Source of the DNA: Luscinia megarhynchos
Lineage: Eukaryota > Chordata > Aves > Passeriformes > Turdidae
Assembly (NCBI GenBank): GCA_034336665.1
Contig: CM067568.1
Span: 43,504,770 to 43,568,769, forward strand
Length of the DNA stretch: 64,000 nt
Reading direction: 5' to 3'
Shown: positions 23,962 through 38,720 of the stretch, one piece after another
Position numbering within the stretch: the first letter of the stretch is position 1
Layout of the letters: each line of letters opens with the position of its first letter
Program-made: the position numbers and the translations under genes
Notes under the pieces: generated by a model
What the model saw: the letters and a program-made list of their open reading frames with translations, nothing else
Told to the model about the DNA's origin: nothing
Database searches by the model: none

Positions 23962-26900
23962 AACACAAACTTATGAAGTCCACACAATGTGGCACATAGA
24001 CCTAGAATGGCATCTTCTCTCCTTTAAATTGCCAATAGCAATTTGTCTTCATTTATTTTGTCTTCAAGTATTTTGAAGATAGGGGCATGCAGCATCCATA
24101 TGATTATTATTTATGAGTGTCTTCAGAGTCAAATCTTGGTCTTGTTAGAGCCAGTGGGACCATGTAATTTTTTTTTCCACTCCTCTGTCAAGTATACACT
24201 GCTATAACATTTCTGAAGAGATCAGGGTCCACCCTGCTGCCCTCATTCACATGATAGAAATCTTTGGCTGTTCTTGTAAGGAGAAAAACTGCAGAATCAA
24301 CTTCTTGATTTGATTTTTTTAAATTATCATGTAATGCACAAGTGAGTATTTATTTCAGTAATTTTATGCATTTAATGTAATCTTACTGGATTTAGTCCAC
24401 CCCTAGTGTATTTACACTGACATTAGCATTCTAGCTCTATTGGAATGACACCAGAAATGAATTGGGTATATTAACTACAGCAAGGCTGCACAGAACATAA
24501 ATCAGTGCACAATATATCTGTTACTTAATATTGTACTTTGTTTATAGTAATACTATATAAAAATTTAAAGCTCCAGTCAGCAGCTGGCATTTTAAAATGT
24601 CTAAATTGCACAGATGTCTGCTATGCCTCTCACAAAATAAGAAAGTTTGTTTCAGAATTTGATTACACACAGTGCATTTCACTGAGTACCTTACAGCAGA
24701 GGTAGTACAGTTATAACCTTTCCCATATGGACACTTTAGTAAAGCAGCACAAGTAACTCTGTTTCATTTTGTACATGTGCTCTCCATGGCTAAACACATG
24801 CACATGAACATTTGTGATTGTGTCTCTACAGCACTGTGTGCTCACAGGACAGTCTGGGATTGTTGAAGTCTGGTTAAGTTTTCTCCCCCACAAAACTTCT
24901 CTTTTTAAGTAATGGGCATGACTTATTATCTTCCTTAGTTCTCTCCACACACTTCTGGTATCAGTTTACTTGAGTCTCATGAGAAGTTCCCTGAGAAGGG
25001 ACACCAATCTTCATATGGCTCTGCAGAACATGATCACCAGAAGAGCTCTACACTTGCTGTCAAGTTGCACACAAATCAAGAAAATGCCACTTTCCACTAG
25101 AGGTAATATAGATCATGTATTCAGGGCCACCCAAAGAAGCTTAAAATTGTTCTCTTGCTCCGTAGGTAGTTGTTAATGTTCTAGACAATTCAATTTAAAT
25201 TTTTTGTTTTTACACATGAAGTAAAAAAAAAAAAGTTTTGAAAATGAAAGTAAGGAAGGTATCAGACTACAGAAGTATATTTATTTTATTTGTTTATTCT
25301 TTCTTCCTTTAAATCACAGAACTTAAACAGTTTGTTTTCTGCACAGATCGTTTGACTTAGGTGGAATTTGCAATAGGTTTTTCCTCAGAAATTAAGTCAA
25401 AACAAGGGAGTATATATGCAGTCTATACACACAGAAACTCTTTTCAGTTTATTTAATTTGATCTTACCTCTAATCTTTCATTATATAGATAGATATGAGT
25501 GCAATTTAAAAAAAATGCTCTTTTGACACTAGTGAGAGTTCTAGACTGTGTCAAAGTACAGAACTGAAATTTCAGTTTGAATTTTTATGTCAGCTTTAAC
25601 AGCACAGACCTAAGCATAATTTTCAAAAAGTCATCATTACCGACTTTTATTGGTAATAGTAAGTTACCATGAGATCTCCTAAAGGCTGCAACAATGAGTA
25701 GCTATATCAAATTTACATAAAATTAATTCAAAACATTTGTATGCCACATATTTGCTAACTGCATGACTATAACACCTACAAAACAGACTCGTTTGTGTGA
25801 GTGCTAGATCAACACAAGGGGAAAACACTTCCATAGTAGTTTCATTAGTGTTATGCATCCTATTAAATGGATTACTTATCTATTAGTCATTGCAATAAAA
25901 ATCAGTGCAATGGGCTGATTTTGAGAAACAGTATCATATTTTGTCATTAAATATACATTCAAGTGACTCTATCTACATATATTAATTCAGAATATAGTAC
26001 TTGGATGATTCATTTAAATACATATACATGTAGGATATATCACAAGGAAGCAGAAATAATTTTATATATTATGTTCTTGAGACCTTGGAGGATAATTGAT
26101 AGGATGCCGAAATCTTTATTATTCAACACAATCATTGATTTTAATGGATTGACTCTTAATTTAAGTTGCTTGATTATACCACTTCTCTACATGGTTATTC
26201 TTATCTGAAATGACATGTAACTAAAACTTAGAGCACTTAGGTCTTCTGCAGCTGTAATTAAAAAAGTGAGACAAATGTCCATCCAGGTATATATACATGC
26301 AGACTGTCCTTGCAGATGCTTTCCCCCTGAAATCAAGCCACAATATAGTAAGGCAACCAATGTTATACATGATCTCCAGAAGATTTGAAATACAAATTCA
26401 ATGTGACCTCCAATTTTATTTCTTTTAAATGTTTTGATTATTTTACAGGGATACTTCCAACTTTCAATTTCAAATTTTTACCCACATCAGTTATGAGTAT
26501 CTCCTGGAGAAGATATTTCTTCTTCCATTGTGTTGCATTACCATAACTGTAAAGATTTAAGTGTTCTACTAGTTTACATACACAGGAGGAAGAAAAGAGT
26601 TACCCTTAATATTCCCCAATATTTTCTCCATCAAGCATTTTTCACCAGCTATCACAGCCCTGGGGTAAATTGTGCTTGATGTAACAGAAACAAAACCAAA
26701 CTTTTTTCCAAATTCTAACCAAAGCTTCCTCAGTCTCTGAAAAACAAAAACAATGGCTCAAATGTTAGCTTTGCAATTCAATGTTCTGGCAGGCAGGGGA
26801 CACAGATCTCTCCAAAAACTCTCTAGGAGAGACCTTTTTCTTCCAAAAGAAGTCTGGCTGGGCTCCAAGACTTTTAGCTCCTGAAAGCTGTTGGTGTTTT

Positions 26901-28123
26901 CTCCCCCACAGAGAGCTTTCTCTGGCACCTCATCTTTCAGAGGATGGAGTCTTGTCATCTCAGTTTCACAATTACAGGAGAGCTCCTTGTAACAAAGATC
27001 AAATAAGCATCTGGCTTTGAGAAAAATGATAATCTTCATCATCCAACTCAGAGTGACTGACAAGCTATACTCATGGCATGAAGACATGTCTAAAAAATGT
27101 TTTCCCTGGCTGAACTGGAATTCTCAAATCTTTCCACAGACTCTTCCAGTGTTTTAACAAAAATATAGCTTCACAGGCATCTCTCTTCCTGAGAAAAATT
27201 GCTCAGTTCTTGTCCTTTCTCCAGCTGTTCACTGAACTGTATGAAAGTAAGAACAGCAGTGCTTTATCAGGAAAAGAATTTAAGGAATATGTGTTACCAC
27301 ACCACACTTGTAGATTTTTAATGTGAAAAAGAATAAAGCAACAGTGCTGAACTTCAGCACACAGAAGAGAGTGGACAGCAGGTTAATATAATTTTACATC
27401 TAATAGTTGTATGTTTAATCAGACATCTCAGGAACAAAAATTAATCTGATGAGAGAGTGTGTGTCTGGGTGCAAGAATGGCTTTCTGTGTCTGAGCTTGT
27501 CCTGAAGCATGTCCCCAGATACACATCCTTTATCAGAAGCCCATACATAGGACAGAATAAAATTATATTATAAAACACACACTTCATATGCCCATGAAAA
27601 TATACACTCCCCTTTTACATTTTTTGACCTGGTGCTTTACTTATGTTAAGTCCTCAGCCTATATCAAGTTTTGCTTCTACTGAAGTGGACTGCAATTGAT
27701 GTACCTTTCAGCAAGTGTCTTACATCATTGAACTGAGTCTCATTAAGATGTCCAGAAAATCTCCTCAACCCTTCACTGAGCTAAAAGAATAGCATGGTAT
27801 GCACTAAAGTTAGTCAAGTATTCTCCTCAAAAGTGACTGCTCTTTGCAGAAGTGCAAGGCTAGTTTATGCACTGAGAAAAATAGTTCCCTTCTCTGAGTG
27901 GCATGTCAAGGTTCCCTTGGTTCCCCCTCTTAGAAACTGCACTTGTTTCAAAGTAAAAATGGCCTTGTCTGTTTCTATTACTCTTGCCAGGACTAAAAAC
28001 AAAGGTCCTTCTTTAACACTAACTCCTTCTATCTCAAACTTCCTTTTTTCATATCAGTGCAAATAAAAACAAAATTTTCCCTCTCCACCAACGACACCAA
28101 TGGACATTTTGGCATTATGTTTA
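23962..28123. other. Unannotated AT-rich tract
   Basis: No gene or transposon recognised over about 4.2 kb. Simple-sequence content is limited to an A12 run at 25223-25234. Overlapping open frames on opposite strands near 26.76-27.09 kb are short and domain-free. Confidence 0.55.
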
Positions 28124-28176
28124 TTAGGCTAAATTTAGGCTAATTTATTAGGCTTTATTTATAAGGGCATTAGGCC
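28124..28176. repeat. Degenerate cluster of TTAGGCY words
   Basis: Four copies of TTAGGC(T/C) start at 28124, 28135, 28148 and 28170, with spacings of 11, 13 and 22 bases. It looks like local slippage within AT-rich DNA. It is not a vertebrate telomere repeat, which is TTAGGG. Confidence 0.6.
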
Positions 28177-31100
28177 ACAGAAAAGAGATAGCAGAGAATC
28201 ACATGAATTTCTGAATTCTTTGAGTTATTTACAATTTTGAGAAATAGTTTGAAACAGTTTTTGCCTAGGTCTAAACAAAATATCAGTATGGAATGCCTCT
28301 TTCCATTTTCATTTCCTTTCATGCTGATTACTGGTCACAAAACACTAGATCAACAAAACATAAGCCAGCAATGTTCCCAGATATGAAAGTGGAGATAAGC
28401 TCTCATGAGTTATGATCTTAGCAATGTCTCAAAATCAATCAGAAATCTTATTCAAGGAGATTTGTGAGTACAGGACATTGTTCATAGTCTGGAACTGGTC
28501 TATTTCTATTGCACTTTTCTTTATAAGAGAACCTCAAGGCCAATATTTCCCCAAACTCTTTGCACTGCAGTTACCATTCCTGGCTATACTCCTTCTCAGC
28601 TGCTGACCAAGCTGCCTCTGGAACTGGAAACACACATTGCTGATACACTGCTCCTGTTGTTGTTAGCCCTATTAACAAGTGGAAGTCTCAGAAGTTTCAA
28701 TGCCTTTCCAGAAATAACCCAGCTACACACTAATTTACATCACACATTGTCACCATAATTGCTCAGTGAGAGCTATCTAAGGGCATTTCCAGCACAGCAT
28801 TTCACTTTGATTTAGAAGCATATACCTTGGACCCAACCTTCTATCTCACATTCATTCCTCATACAAGGCACAGAACAACTTTCCAAATCCTTCCTTTATC
28901 AGCCTGTGAGTCTGAATCAGCCAGCCTTCCCCTGTAAGTCTCTCACAGATGGGTGCTGCAGCATGGTCTGCTGGTGCTGCTGTCTGTGGCAGCCCTTTAG
29001 AGCACCACATCTCAGTGCTGTGGCACTTTCCCACGTGCACAAGTATAACATGGCTCTGCACAACTAGAAAAATTCTTCAAAAAGAAAGCTGTGTTCAGTG
29101 GGATCCAGAGTCCAAGAAAATACATAGTAAGGAAACGATATACCAGTTTCTACACAGGACTTGGAAATGTCTCTTGTGTACTGCCAAGGGGGCCTAACAA
29201 AACAGAGACTAAAAAAATGAAAGAATCCCTGCATCTAGAAACACACTGAAAGGCTAACAGAACTTTGGCAGAAAACATGTCTCCTTGGTTAGTATGTCAC
29301 TTGAGATTTTGTATTTGACAACAGAAAGAAAACATCCAAAGAAAGTGCACAGAGGCCCTGACTATTGATCAGTAAGTGTAGGGTAGCTGCAACATTCACC
29401 TTAAAAGAAGGATGGTAGAAAGGCCTTCCTGAGAAGCCTCTGACAGTGTGAAGTTTGGATGTCATGTGTGCACTTTTCACTAGCATTTGCATTTGGGCAG
29501 GATGTAGGTGAGCTCAATTTCAACTGAAATTATAAAAAAAAATCGGTTATAAACTACTATATGCACTTAGTTTCAAGGGAGGATTTGGTACTGGTGGATC
29601 CTTTGACTGCTATAAATGTGATGTCTCTAGTTCAGAGAAGGACAATATATTAGACACAAATGGTTTTGCTTATTCCACAACAAAACACAAACCCCATGTG
29701 TCCCTTAGGTTTTTAATCTTCCAGTTGTTTCCCTAGAGACGAAATCCAAATGCTTCTAATCAGCCTTCTAAAGGCATTTCTGCTTCAGCCCAAGGAAAGT
29801 GAACCAGCTTTAATCAACACTATTAGTCACTACCTACTCTTATTGAGGGCTCAGTAAGCACTTTGTCATCAAATTTCCCTTACTGTGTTATTTGGGCTCA
29901 GCATGGGGTGTTTTTAAATGGCCATACAAAGCCAACAAGGGCAGTGTGGAAACATCCCATATTTAGGGATTCAAAGAGGTTGCAAAATACTAATTATATT
30001 TATGATTCATGGGATAGTTCTGCTTCCACAGCTCCTATTGTCCTAGATTAAAAGGAAGCACTTTTGTATCCTAATAATAGTCATAAGGTCTTCAAAGCAG
30101 AGTAATCAGTAGCCTACAGCTCCTTTAGCCATGCTGTTACTTAGCTTGACTTCCAGCATCTGCTATGCTCTTTGCTCCTGCTTCTCTCTCTAAGTGCACC
30201 TCCAGCATGAACTCAATTTGCTACATTTTAAAATTAATTCCATTTAAATCAGCCGTTATGAAGTCCCAAACATTTTCTATAGCAGATGCATCATGCATAG
30301 ATGATTTTGGAAAACTGAAAAATTTAAGATGTATGTTGTGCTCAAACATGTGTAAGCCCAGGTTCCTTCCAGTAGATTTATTTCCTGCAGTAAACACATG
30401 AAAATTCCCAGAGACTATGAAGTAGATTCTAAATGGACATTGCTGAAATCCTTGCCTTTGCAAGAGTTGCTTTCCACCTGGATGTCCCTCAGCCCAGATG
30501 TTTCTTCTTCCATTTTTCTTTTTGGAATAGTAAAAATTATGCAGGATTCTTTGCTGAATATGCAGTTATTTTGTAGCAAATTTTACAGGATACACATGAT
30601 ACAGCATTCATCTTAAAAAATTCAGTAACTATTGCTAAAATACTTGGCACTTCTAGAGCAGCTAGTACATTAGAAAGTATTTTTTCCTATTTTTAGAGAA
30701 ATATAATAGTATGGTATCATTTTGTATTAAGAAATTGGCACAAATTTTTAATGAAAAAACTGTACAACCCAATAGGTTTACATTTTCTTTTTAGTGCATT
30801 GGAAGCAGTGTCCCCTTGTATTCAGAAAACAGTATGAACTGAGATACTTCTGTGTTGGCATAGCAGGAGAAATCATTCAATATCTTTTGATTTCCTCTTC
30901 TTTTAAGCCCTCCATTGTTTAAATTGCTGCCTGAGATCACCTGAGATGTATATGAGAAAGTATAGCAATGCTAATTTATAGACCACATTATGTATAAATT
31001 AAAGTTAATTTTATCTTCATAATAAACACAGCTTACCCACATCCACCAGCTCTCTACCTTTGTCTTCAGATCTACTTGGGATGCAGATTACAAGCAACAA

Positions 31101-34100
31101 ACATATTTCTTTGTTTTATTTCCAGCTGAGGCTTCCAAACAACCAAAATAAAGACAAGTTCATCAACCCAGACCAAAGACCTTTACTACACTTCTCTAAT
31201 GCTCTTTTTTCCATAAAATAATTGCCAGCCTTTCTGCCTGTACAGATACAAGATACTTACACTCATTTGGATTCCAAGACCTGCGTGTCCAAAAATGCAA
31301 GGGTATCATACATACAGAGCAGGAATTGATAAAGATCACAAGCATCCTGTGTAACTTCTACAAAGTTTTGTAGGTGACTGCTGCACCTGTGACACTCAGG
31401 ACACAGGACACTGAGCCAGCTTGAGCCAGCAGTCCAAAAAGCACAAGTCATCAACAGAAACTTCATATGGCTCATATCCTGCCATCATCATCATCTATAG
31501 AACTGGTGTACATGAATGTTCTTCATTTAATAAAATGCATAAGCAGAGCTGGAAGGAATTAAACCTATTCCAGTGAATGAGAAAATCTCAGTACACAGGG
31601 CTTTGTGTTTTCTCTGCTCCAGTAAAACTTTCCCTGAGCCCCTTGTCAAAGAGTAAAACACTTTCCAGAGAATGGGTGGCACTTTCACATATATCTTCTC
31701 AGCCTAATTTGCCATCTGTAGTATTCTCAAAAGTGCTAGATTTGTATTCACTGCCCTCTAAGGAGAATTTATTCCCTGCAATTCTCACACCCTTGCCTGT
31801 TCTACTTCTGTTTCTAGAAATTTTCTCCTTGTCAGTGTGTGCTGTGCCGACTTCATGTGTCAGACTCATAAGGGGCTAAAGAAGAACATGGTCTCCCTTT
31901 TAAAAGATGGAGCTCATCAGCCACATGCTGTTCTTTGTACCAATATAAACAAAATTCAAAGAAAGAGACAGCTAAAAGGAGATCCCCTTTACCACTTATT
32001 CATTTAGCCACCTCTGTTTTACCCAAACCTTACAGCTTTATATTGCTGAATTTCTACTCCAGTTGATCTCAGATCAGTCAATATATTTATGAGCCAAAGA
32101 CAGCCATGAAAATGGAGTTCACACTTATTTACAGAGGCAAACATGAAACTGGTCATCACAAGACTTTGGAACACACCACAACAAATGCTACCTTCATCTG
32201 CGAGCATCCACTTACTTAAATAGGCCTGACATTTTAGGAAGTAAAGAGATGCTATAATATAAATTAGACAGAATATTTGTAGAAGAAAAGTTTCATTGAT
32301 ATTTATTGTTAACAGAAGAACACCTGTCATCTGTGGGAAAATAGTATATTCAACGCTGAAGTAAAATTTTTATCAAGCTCAGATCACAGTCGATACTCTC
32401 TTTCTTGACAAAACTTATCTTGACATATGTTAAATTTGCTTCTAGTATAGTCTATAACATATGGTTTATTTTGCCTTGACATCTCCAATGCTCAACACTG
32501 ACATAAGAAATATCAGGGCAATATTACTGTGAACCTTTCAGTGCAGATATGTGAGATACACAGTGGCCTGGCGAGAGAATTAGTATGTGGCAGAATGTGG
32601 TGTTTATGGATATCATATCTTTTATTCAAATAAAAATAGGCCAGTGGAAAATTCTGAATATAACCTAAAAAGGAGTGCAATTTTTGTTGCTTCTATGGCT
32701 TAGTACTTCAAAGGAGGCAGGCAGAGAGATAAACAGGCAACTGAGCTGAATTCCACAGTCCTTTGGAGACACGGGGGAAGTTGCATGTTTCCCTCCTTAC
32801 CATAAACAATATGCTAATCACTTCCAGGTAGACCACCACCACAGTCAATTGAATCCAGTGGAGCTCATGGATCATGCTGCTTAAATCATCTGGAGAGGAG
32901 TTAGGCTTTATCTCTGATCTTTCCAGTCCAAACATTTTAAAAGGGACATTGTTTTGCAGATACATAATTCAAGAAGTTATGAAATGAAATAATTTAAAAC
33001 ACTCCATGACAGCAGTGGAATTTGGAGGCTATGATGCCTTACTGGATGTGACCCTTTTGTAACTAAAGTGAAACGGGTTTTCATGGAAATAAAATATATA
33101 ACGTTTGAGATGCATTAAAGAACACTGCCATATGAATCCAAAACTGATCATAACCAGAAGTATCATTTTAAAATGTGGTCTAGCATCTGAACTCTAGCTT
33201 GAAACAGGCAGACAGCCATCTGGCACCAGACATTAGCCAGCACCATTCTCTTTCAGCTTCAGCCAGGCATAAAAGGATTTTGAATAGGAACTGTCTTTTG
33301 TCACAGCTGGGGAGTCCAGCTGTGTGTCACCACCAGACTGTCTCATTTTCCCATATATCTAACTGAGAAATCCCAGGCTAGAAAGTGAGATGCAAGCAGT
33401 CAAAATGGTGCCTCTGGGTTTGGTATTTTGGTAGAAAAATAGAAACACTTTATTGGTTAATCAACACCACACCTATTTTGCCATAATCTGTCAACATAAT
33501 GACAGAATTGCAGGACTCACAAGGAAGATGAATGTATATTTGTTTCCTTCAGTATGTTATTTATTGTATTTAATCATTACATTAATCTCTCTTTTAATGC
33601 CTGATGCCTGATAGGCTGTGTCACGAAAGCACAAAAGAAAATCTGATTTTAATTGATTTGGTTTATTTTGTTTTATGACAAGGCTGCCTCAACTTAGGCT
33701 ACTGATGGTGTTTTTAGAAACATAGCTCATAGTTCAGAGGAGCTACCAGGTGCTCAACATATTTGACACAATCAACTGGATTCTTAACATAAACTCCACT
33801 TGGGCTTACCACTATAATTTACTTCCCTCCTTCTAAAAGTCTTCAAAATGGAGCCTAAAAGTTCAGGGTGCAGATTAAGGTCACAGCACACTAGACTTCA
33901 GCACTTTCTCAAAGCAAATATCTTACTAAGTCTTGTACATTTTAAGATGTTCAATGGCCTAAATTTTCAGGTAATAAAAACCAGAAAAATAATTACAGTC
34001 TAGTCAATGCAAAGAGTATGTTCAATGGTTATTTGGGTCTGATTTTTGGTTCTGGTTCTTTTAGAACAGCCTCCCCTGCGTTTTCTGTCAAGTCAATTGA

Positions 34101-35139
34101 AGCAGAACTTAATGCTGAAAAAAAATAAAAACAACCACACAAAATACCATTCTATGTAATACCTGTTTAACTCCACTGTTCTATTTCATGCCTGCTAAAC
34201 TCACAAAGTTGTTTCATTTGATACTTTTATTTTACCTTCTTTCTTGATCATATCACATTTTCAAATGAAATGTTGTTTCAACTTCAAAATGAGACATTAA
34301 GGAATTTTGTGGTAGAAAAATGTAAAAAAACTCCAAAAAAAATTCCAATAAATCAGAAACAAACAAAAAACTTGCATCTCCAAAGTCGATTATCCCTTCA
34401 AGTATTTTAAGTATAAGAAAATGAAATGCTTCAATGGTCCCAGAAAATTCCTTGTTTCCTCCCAGCTGTTAATCAAAGGCAACTGAAATCTTCAAATACA
34501 TTTTTGATCGAATTGAAATTTGCCATTTGTTTCTGAAATGTAATCCAAATCTTGTCACATAATTATTTAGAAAAGGCACAACTGTAAACATGTAAATTGA
34601 TTATTTTAACATGTTGTGTGGAATTGTATTAGTCTGGGTAAGAAATATACTTTGCTTTTACATAATTTCTCTACTTATTTGGTTTCACAACTGCACACAT
34701 CTGCTTCAGGTATGGTTTGAAAACACAAAGAAATCCTAATGCCAGTTGTGGAAAAAATTGTGCAGTGTTTTACATGTATATGAAACATAAAATAAGGGGT
34801 TTTGCTCCCAAACCTGGTGGTTCACAACTGAGGACAGCCAAACAGTGAAGTCTGGCAAATCTAGATTAGAAGTGAGCAAAAATTAATTACCAGAAGAATG
34901 CAACTTCTATGAGTATTGGTTTTATGCCAAAAAAACCAGACTAGAAATCAAGCCATGGCTGAGTGCTTAAAGCAGAATGCATTTGAATACATCATTTAGT
35001 CTGAATTGTTAGCACTTGAAGTACAGGATTCCTTTTTTTATCCCAGTAATTTAACATTTCTTTCTTTTGTTACCTCTCTTTCAATTCCCTTGCCCCCTCC
35101 ACAGTTCTCCAGGTGTTTAGATTAGTATGTTTGACGAGT
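28177..35139. other. Unannotated AT-rich tract, about 7 kb
   Basis: No gene, RNA or transposon family recognised. Open frames do not exceed about 103 codons. The lack of any recognisable CR1 over this length is itself mild evidence of single-copy, possibly older, sequence. Confidence 0.5.
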
Positions 35140-35480
35140 CCTACACAGCTTATGCCAGCAGGCCTTTTATATTAAATTTTAGCCCTTCAAAAAGGGACAT
35201 TATTAATGAATGCATATCAACTCAAGATGAAGTTTTGAATGAGAAAATTTTCAATATAAAAGATGAGAATGATTGATAAAAAATGAAGCCTGCTGCAAAT
35301 TAATACAATGTATATCAGACTCAGACCTGAAGCAGCTGTAAAGGTGTCAGCATGACCTTCACTGAAACAAAGCAAATGCATTCTCATTGCTCACATTTCT
35401 TTGACCTTGGTATTGCTCTAAAATCCATTAACAGGTTCTTTTAAAATGAATTAATTAAAACAATTTTCCCTGGAACTCTC
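35140..35480. promoter_or_regulatory. Candidate conserved element with nuclear-receptor half-sites
   Basis: Non-repetitive, motif-dense stretch. It has TGACCTTCA at 35353-35361 (reverse of TGAAGGTCA, an ERR-type extended half-site) and TGACCTTGG at 35402-35410 (reverse of CCAAGGTCA, an SF-1/NR5A-type site), in the same orientation and 49 bases apart. It also has ATTATTAATGAATGCATATC near 35,200 and GAATTAATTA near 35,448. Motif identities are seen; regulatory function is inferred. Confidence 0.3.
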
Positions 35481-38400
35481 ATATTGCTTCAAAATACACA
35501 TGAAACAAGAAAAATAGTAACGAGTTTCAATGCAGTCGAAGTTTCTTTTTGGATGTGTAATCCAAATTGGTGAGTCTACAGAAGCTTCATACATGTAGAA
35601 AGTTTAAGAACTTGTTTGTTAAATTCTTCAGTTCTTTTAAAAATCTTATTATGTTTGGTTACACAAGACTGCATTTAATATACTTAAAGATGCAGTACTG
35701 CTTAGCTGTGACATATTTATGGGATGTGCATTAAGAAGTTTATAAAATAAGCAGTTTATTCTCAGTGTCAAACAATTCTCAATTAAGACAATTATTCATT
35801 CTGTCTGTTTGTAATTAGGTATGAGATAATTTATGATTATGAAGATAAGTGAGCAATTTTTTTTTAGAATAATGTATTTTCTTACAGAAATGTTCCTATA
35901 ATATGGCCAGACCTCATAAATTACTCATCTTATATTTCAGTCAGATTTCTTGTGGAATTAATAGACATATGGATTCAATCTCAATAGTGTGGGTCAAAAA
36001 TAATGAACAGGATGCACACTATCAAGAGATTCTCCATAACTTGATGAAAATAAATCCAGGTTTGACATCAACTGATCTGGGACTGGCAAGTGATGGAATT
36101 GATCCTATCTGTACCCCTTAGAAATATGGTGAGGACAGAACCTCAAAAGCTTCCTCTTAGATAAGGATTCAAAGGTTGGATGCTTATCTGTTTTACAGCC
36201 AGTTTTATCTGCAAACTGAGTGGAAACCTTTTATGATCAGACTCTCTTCTAAGACTTCTATTGAAATTTCACACACTACACATGTCCTACAAAAATAGCC
36301 TCTGTCATCACGTTATAAGCCTTTGGTGACAACAAAAACAGACAGAGTAAAAGGTTTTATTTTAATCATAAGAAAATTAAAGAAACTTGGTGTTTAAGAG
36401 AAGTTTAGTTTGGTTCATACAAATTTTTTTACTTAACTTTTTATACACACTAGTGCAGTTTAGATCTCTGTATAAGACCTGATATTGAAATACTATGGGC
36501 AGAATGCACCCACACAGAGATTGTGGAAAATAAAGCTTCTCCTCTTTCACCTTTCTCTCAGCCCAAAGAAAGGGTGTCTCAGCTGTGTTCCACATATTTT
36601 ATTTACAGACAAAGAAAGAGGCAGGCTGAAAGACCATCTCAGATCCTGCAAAGCCCTGCAGATGGTCCCAGCCAGACATCCTTGTGCAACAGTAGTCAAA
36701 ACCACACAAATAAGGAGCAAATAAGAACAAAGTGGATCCTAAAAAGCTCCAGAGAAAAACTCACCACAGGGCTAAAATATGGTATAAATTTCTTAATGTT
36801 TCCAGAGATGTTGTTTTACAGTTAGACTAAATCCCTAAAAATGTGATCATTATTAAGCTGTCTTCCATGTACATGCAAAGCATCTTAAATAATTAAAGTT
36901 TTAACAGATTTTAAAAAGAACATCAATATTAAAGTCATTGAGCTAGGAAAAAAAAAAGAGTCACCTTTGACATTAAAATAAATCTCAGAAATTTTACCTA
37001 ACATGTAAGCCATTTTTGCTGTAAAATTGCCAGTTTCAAAAAAGAGGGGGTGGAAATGAATGTGCTTCTTCAACCATGACAATAGTATTGCTACTTCATT
37101 CTCATAATGTTATGGGACCCCAGGCAGCTCCCAACCTCATCCTGGAATGATGGCATATTTCATGATTATGTCCAACTCTGGCAGATAAGAGCATTTATAT
37201 GCTAATAACTGCAATATGTGTAGCTCTAGAATTTCACCACAAGCAGTGAAGCTTTTAATCACAATAAGCCTTATGGGCTCAATTTATCTATTTTTTTTTT
37301 TTTTAAAGATTATAATACCTACAAAGGTGTTCCAAAATGTATTTCCTTTACATCAACTTTTAGGGCCCTGTAAAATAAGAAATGAGTGGAAAATGATACC
37401 TCAGAGGATTGGATTATTAATAAGGGATGGATTATGCTTAACTTCTTTAAATCACAAGAGAAAATGGGAGCTGTGTCATGATGGCTGGGTGGTGTTTGGA
37501 CAAATGGAGAACCAGAAGCTATGCCAGGAACCCACAGAATCATCTTTCCAGAGGAAGCAATAACCTACAGCCACAACTGGAATCTGCACAGGCCATAAAG
37601 GAGCAAAACTCTCCTTAGCACTCACCATGCTGCCTGTAAAAGTGGTTTGGTCTGTTCCTACCAGTAACCATTAGGAGTTTGCCTCTTTTATAGTTGACAG
37701 CCTTGTGTACCCAGGTGGTCTCACTGTTTCAATTACATGTTCAGTTAGGTCCCATCTGGCACAGAAACTCACTTGCAATTTTGCCATCACACTTCTCAGG
37801 GCTGACTTCAAGAGCACAATAGCTATTTAAGCTTCCTACCATCAGGACTGCTGGACAGTGGCTTGCACTGGGGAAAAAAAACTGAAAGAAAGAAAATTGG
37901 AACTGAGTTCACATCATCTTTTGTAGATAAACCACTTAATTACAGTGAACTTTGGTGACATCTCACCTCTCTCCATTAACTGCCTAAGGATGCTGTGTCC
38001 AGCACCCCAGGATAGTTAAGTTTGAATTGCTCCCAGTTTTCTTTAACTCATGTGCTGCAGGAGTGCTTCAGGTCACTGTTAGATGATAACATCTGTGATC
38101 TGAGACAGGGGATTTTTCACACAGCCGTATGGAGGGCAAAAATATTCCAGAAATGAAAAATGTTGTAGGATGCTTTGAAGCTAGAATGACTCTGAAATTT
38201 TTTTAAAACTTTCAACAGGGCAGACTTCAGTCTTGCAATTTTTTTTCTGATTTAATAATGTACACATGACATGAAATTTGTCACCAGAACTTTTATCAGC
38301 ATCATATATACCCTTTCTAGCCAAATTTGCTTCCACTCTGACCACTTCAAAGCCATAATGTTATTTCAGATGTCAAAAATCTGCCAATATTTACTGTTAA

Positions 38401-38647
38401 ATTATTTACAATACATCAGAGATTAATTAATAAAATACATGCTTTATTCCCAAACTGGATAAATGTCAGACACACAAATACTCATTAAAAAGTTAGGTCA
38501 CAGATGTCCATGAAATCTTGTTGAATATTCCCCCTTTTGCAAAAGTCCAGTGTTTCTAAAAGGTTTAAAAAGTTATAATATTAAAACCTACCCAAGTAGT
38601 TTCCATTAAGGTGTTTAAACCAAGTCAGTAATCTGATCTGACAACAT
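35481..38647. other. Unannotated tract
   Basis: AT-rich, no gene recognised. A T14 run lies at 37291-37304. Frames of 100-115 codons at 36.5-37.6 kb overlap each other on both strands and lack domains. Confidence 0.55.
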
Positions 38648-38720
38648 AGCTGGCTCAGCTTTGAGCACCAGGTTGGACTACAGGTCTCCTGAGTACCTCA
38701 CCACCTGAATTATTTTGTGA
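38648..38720 (+). mobile_element. CR1 tail remnant
   Basis: AGCTGGCTCAGCTTTGAGCA, CCAGGTTGGACTACAGGTCT and ACCTGAATTATTTTGTGA follow the order of a CR1 3' end of the 'cctgaattattctatga' subtype. Short and diverged; no body upstream. Confidence 0.6.

Noticed and set aside
28124..28176. Interstitial telomere repeat
   Set aside because: The unit is TTAGGC/T, not the vertebrate TTAGGG, and spacing is irregular.
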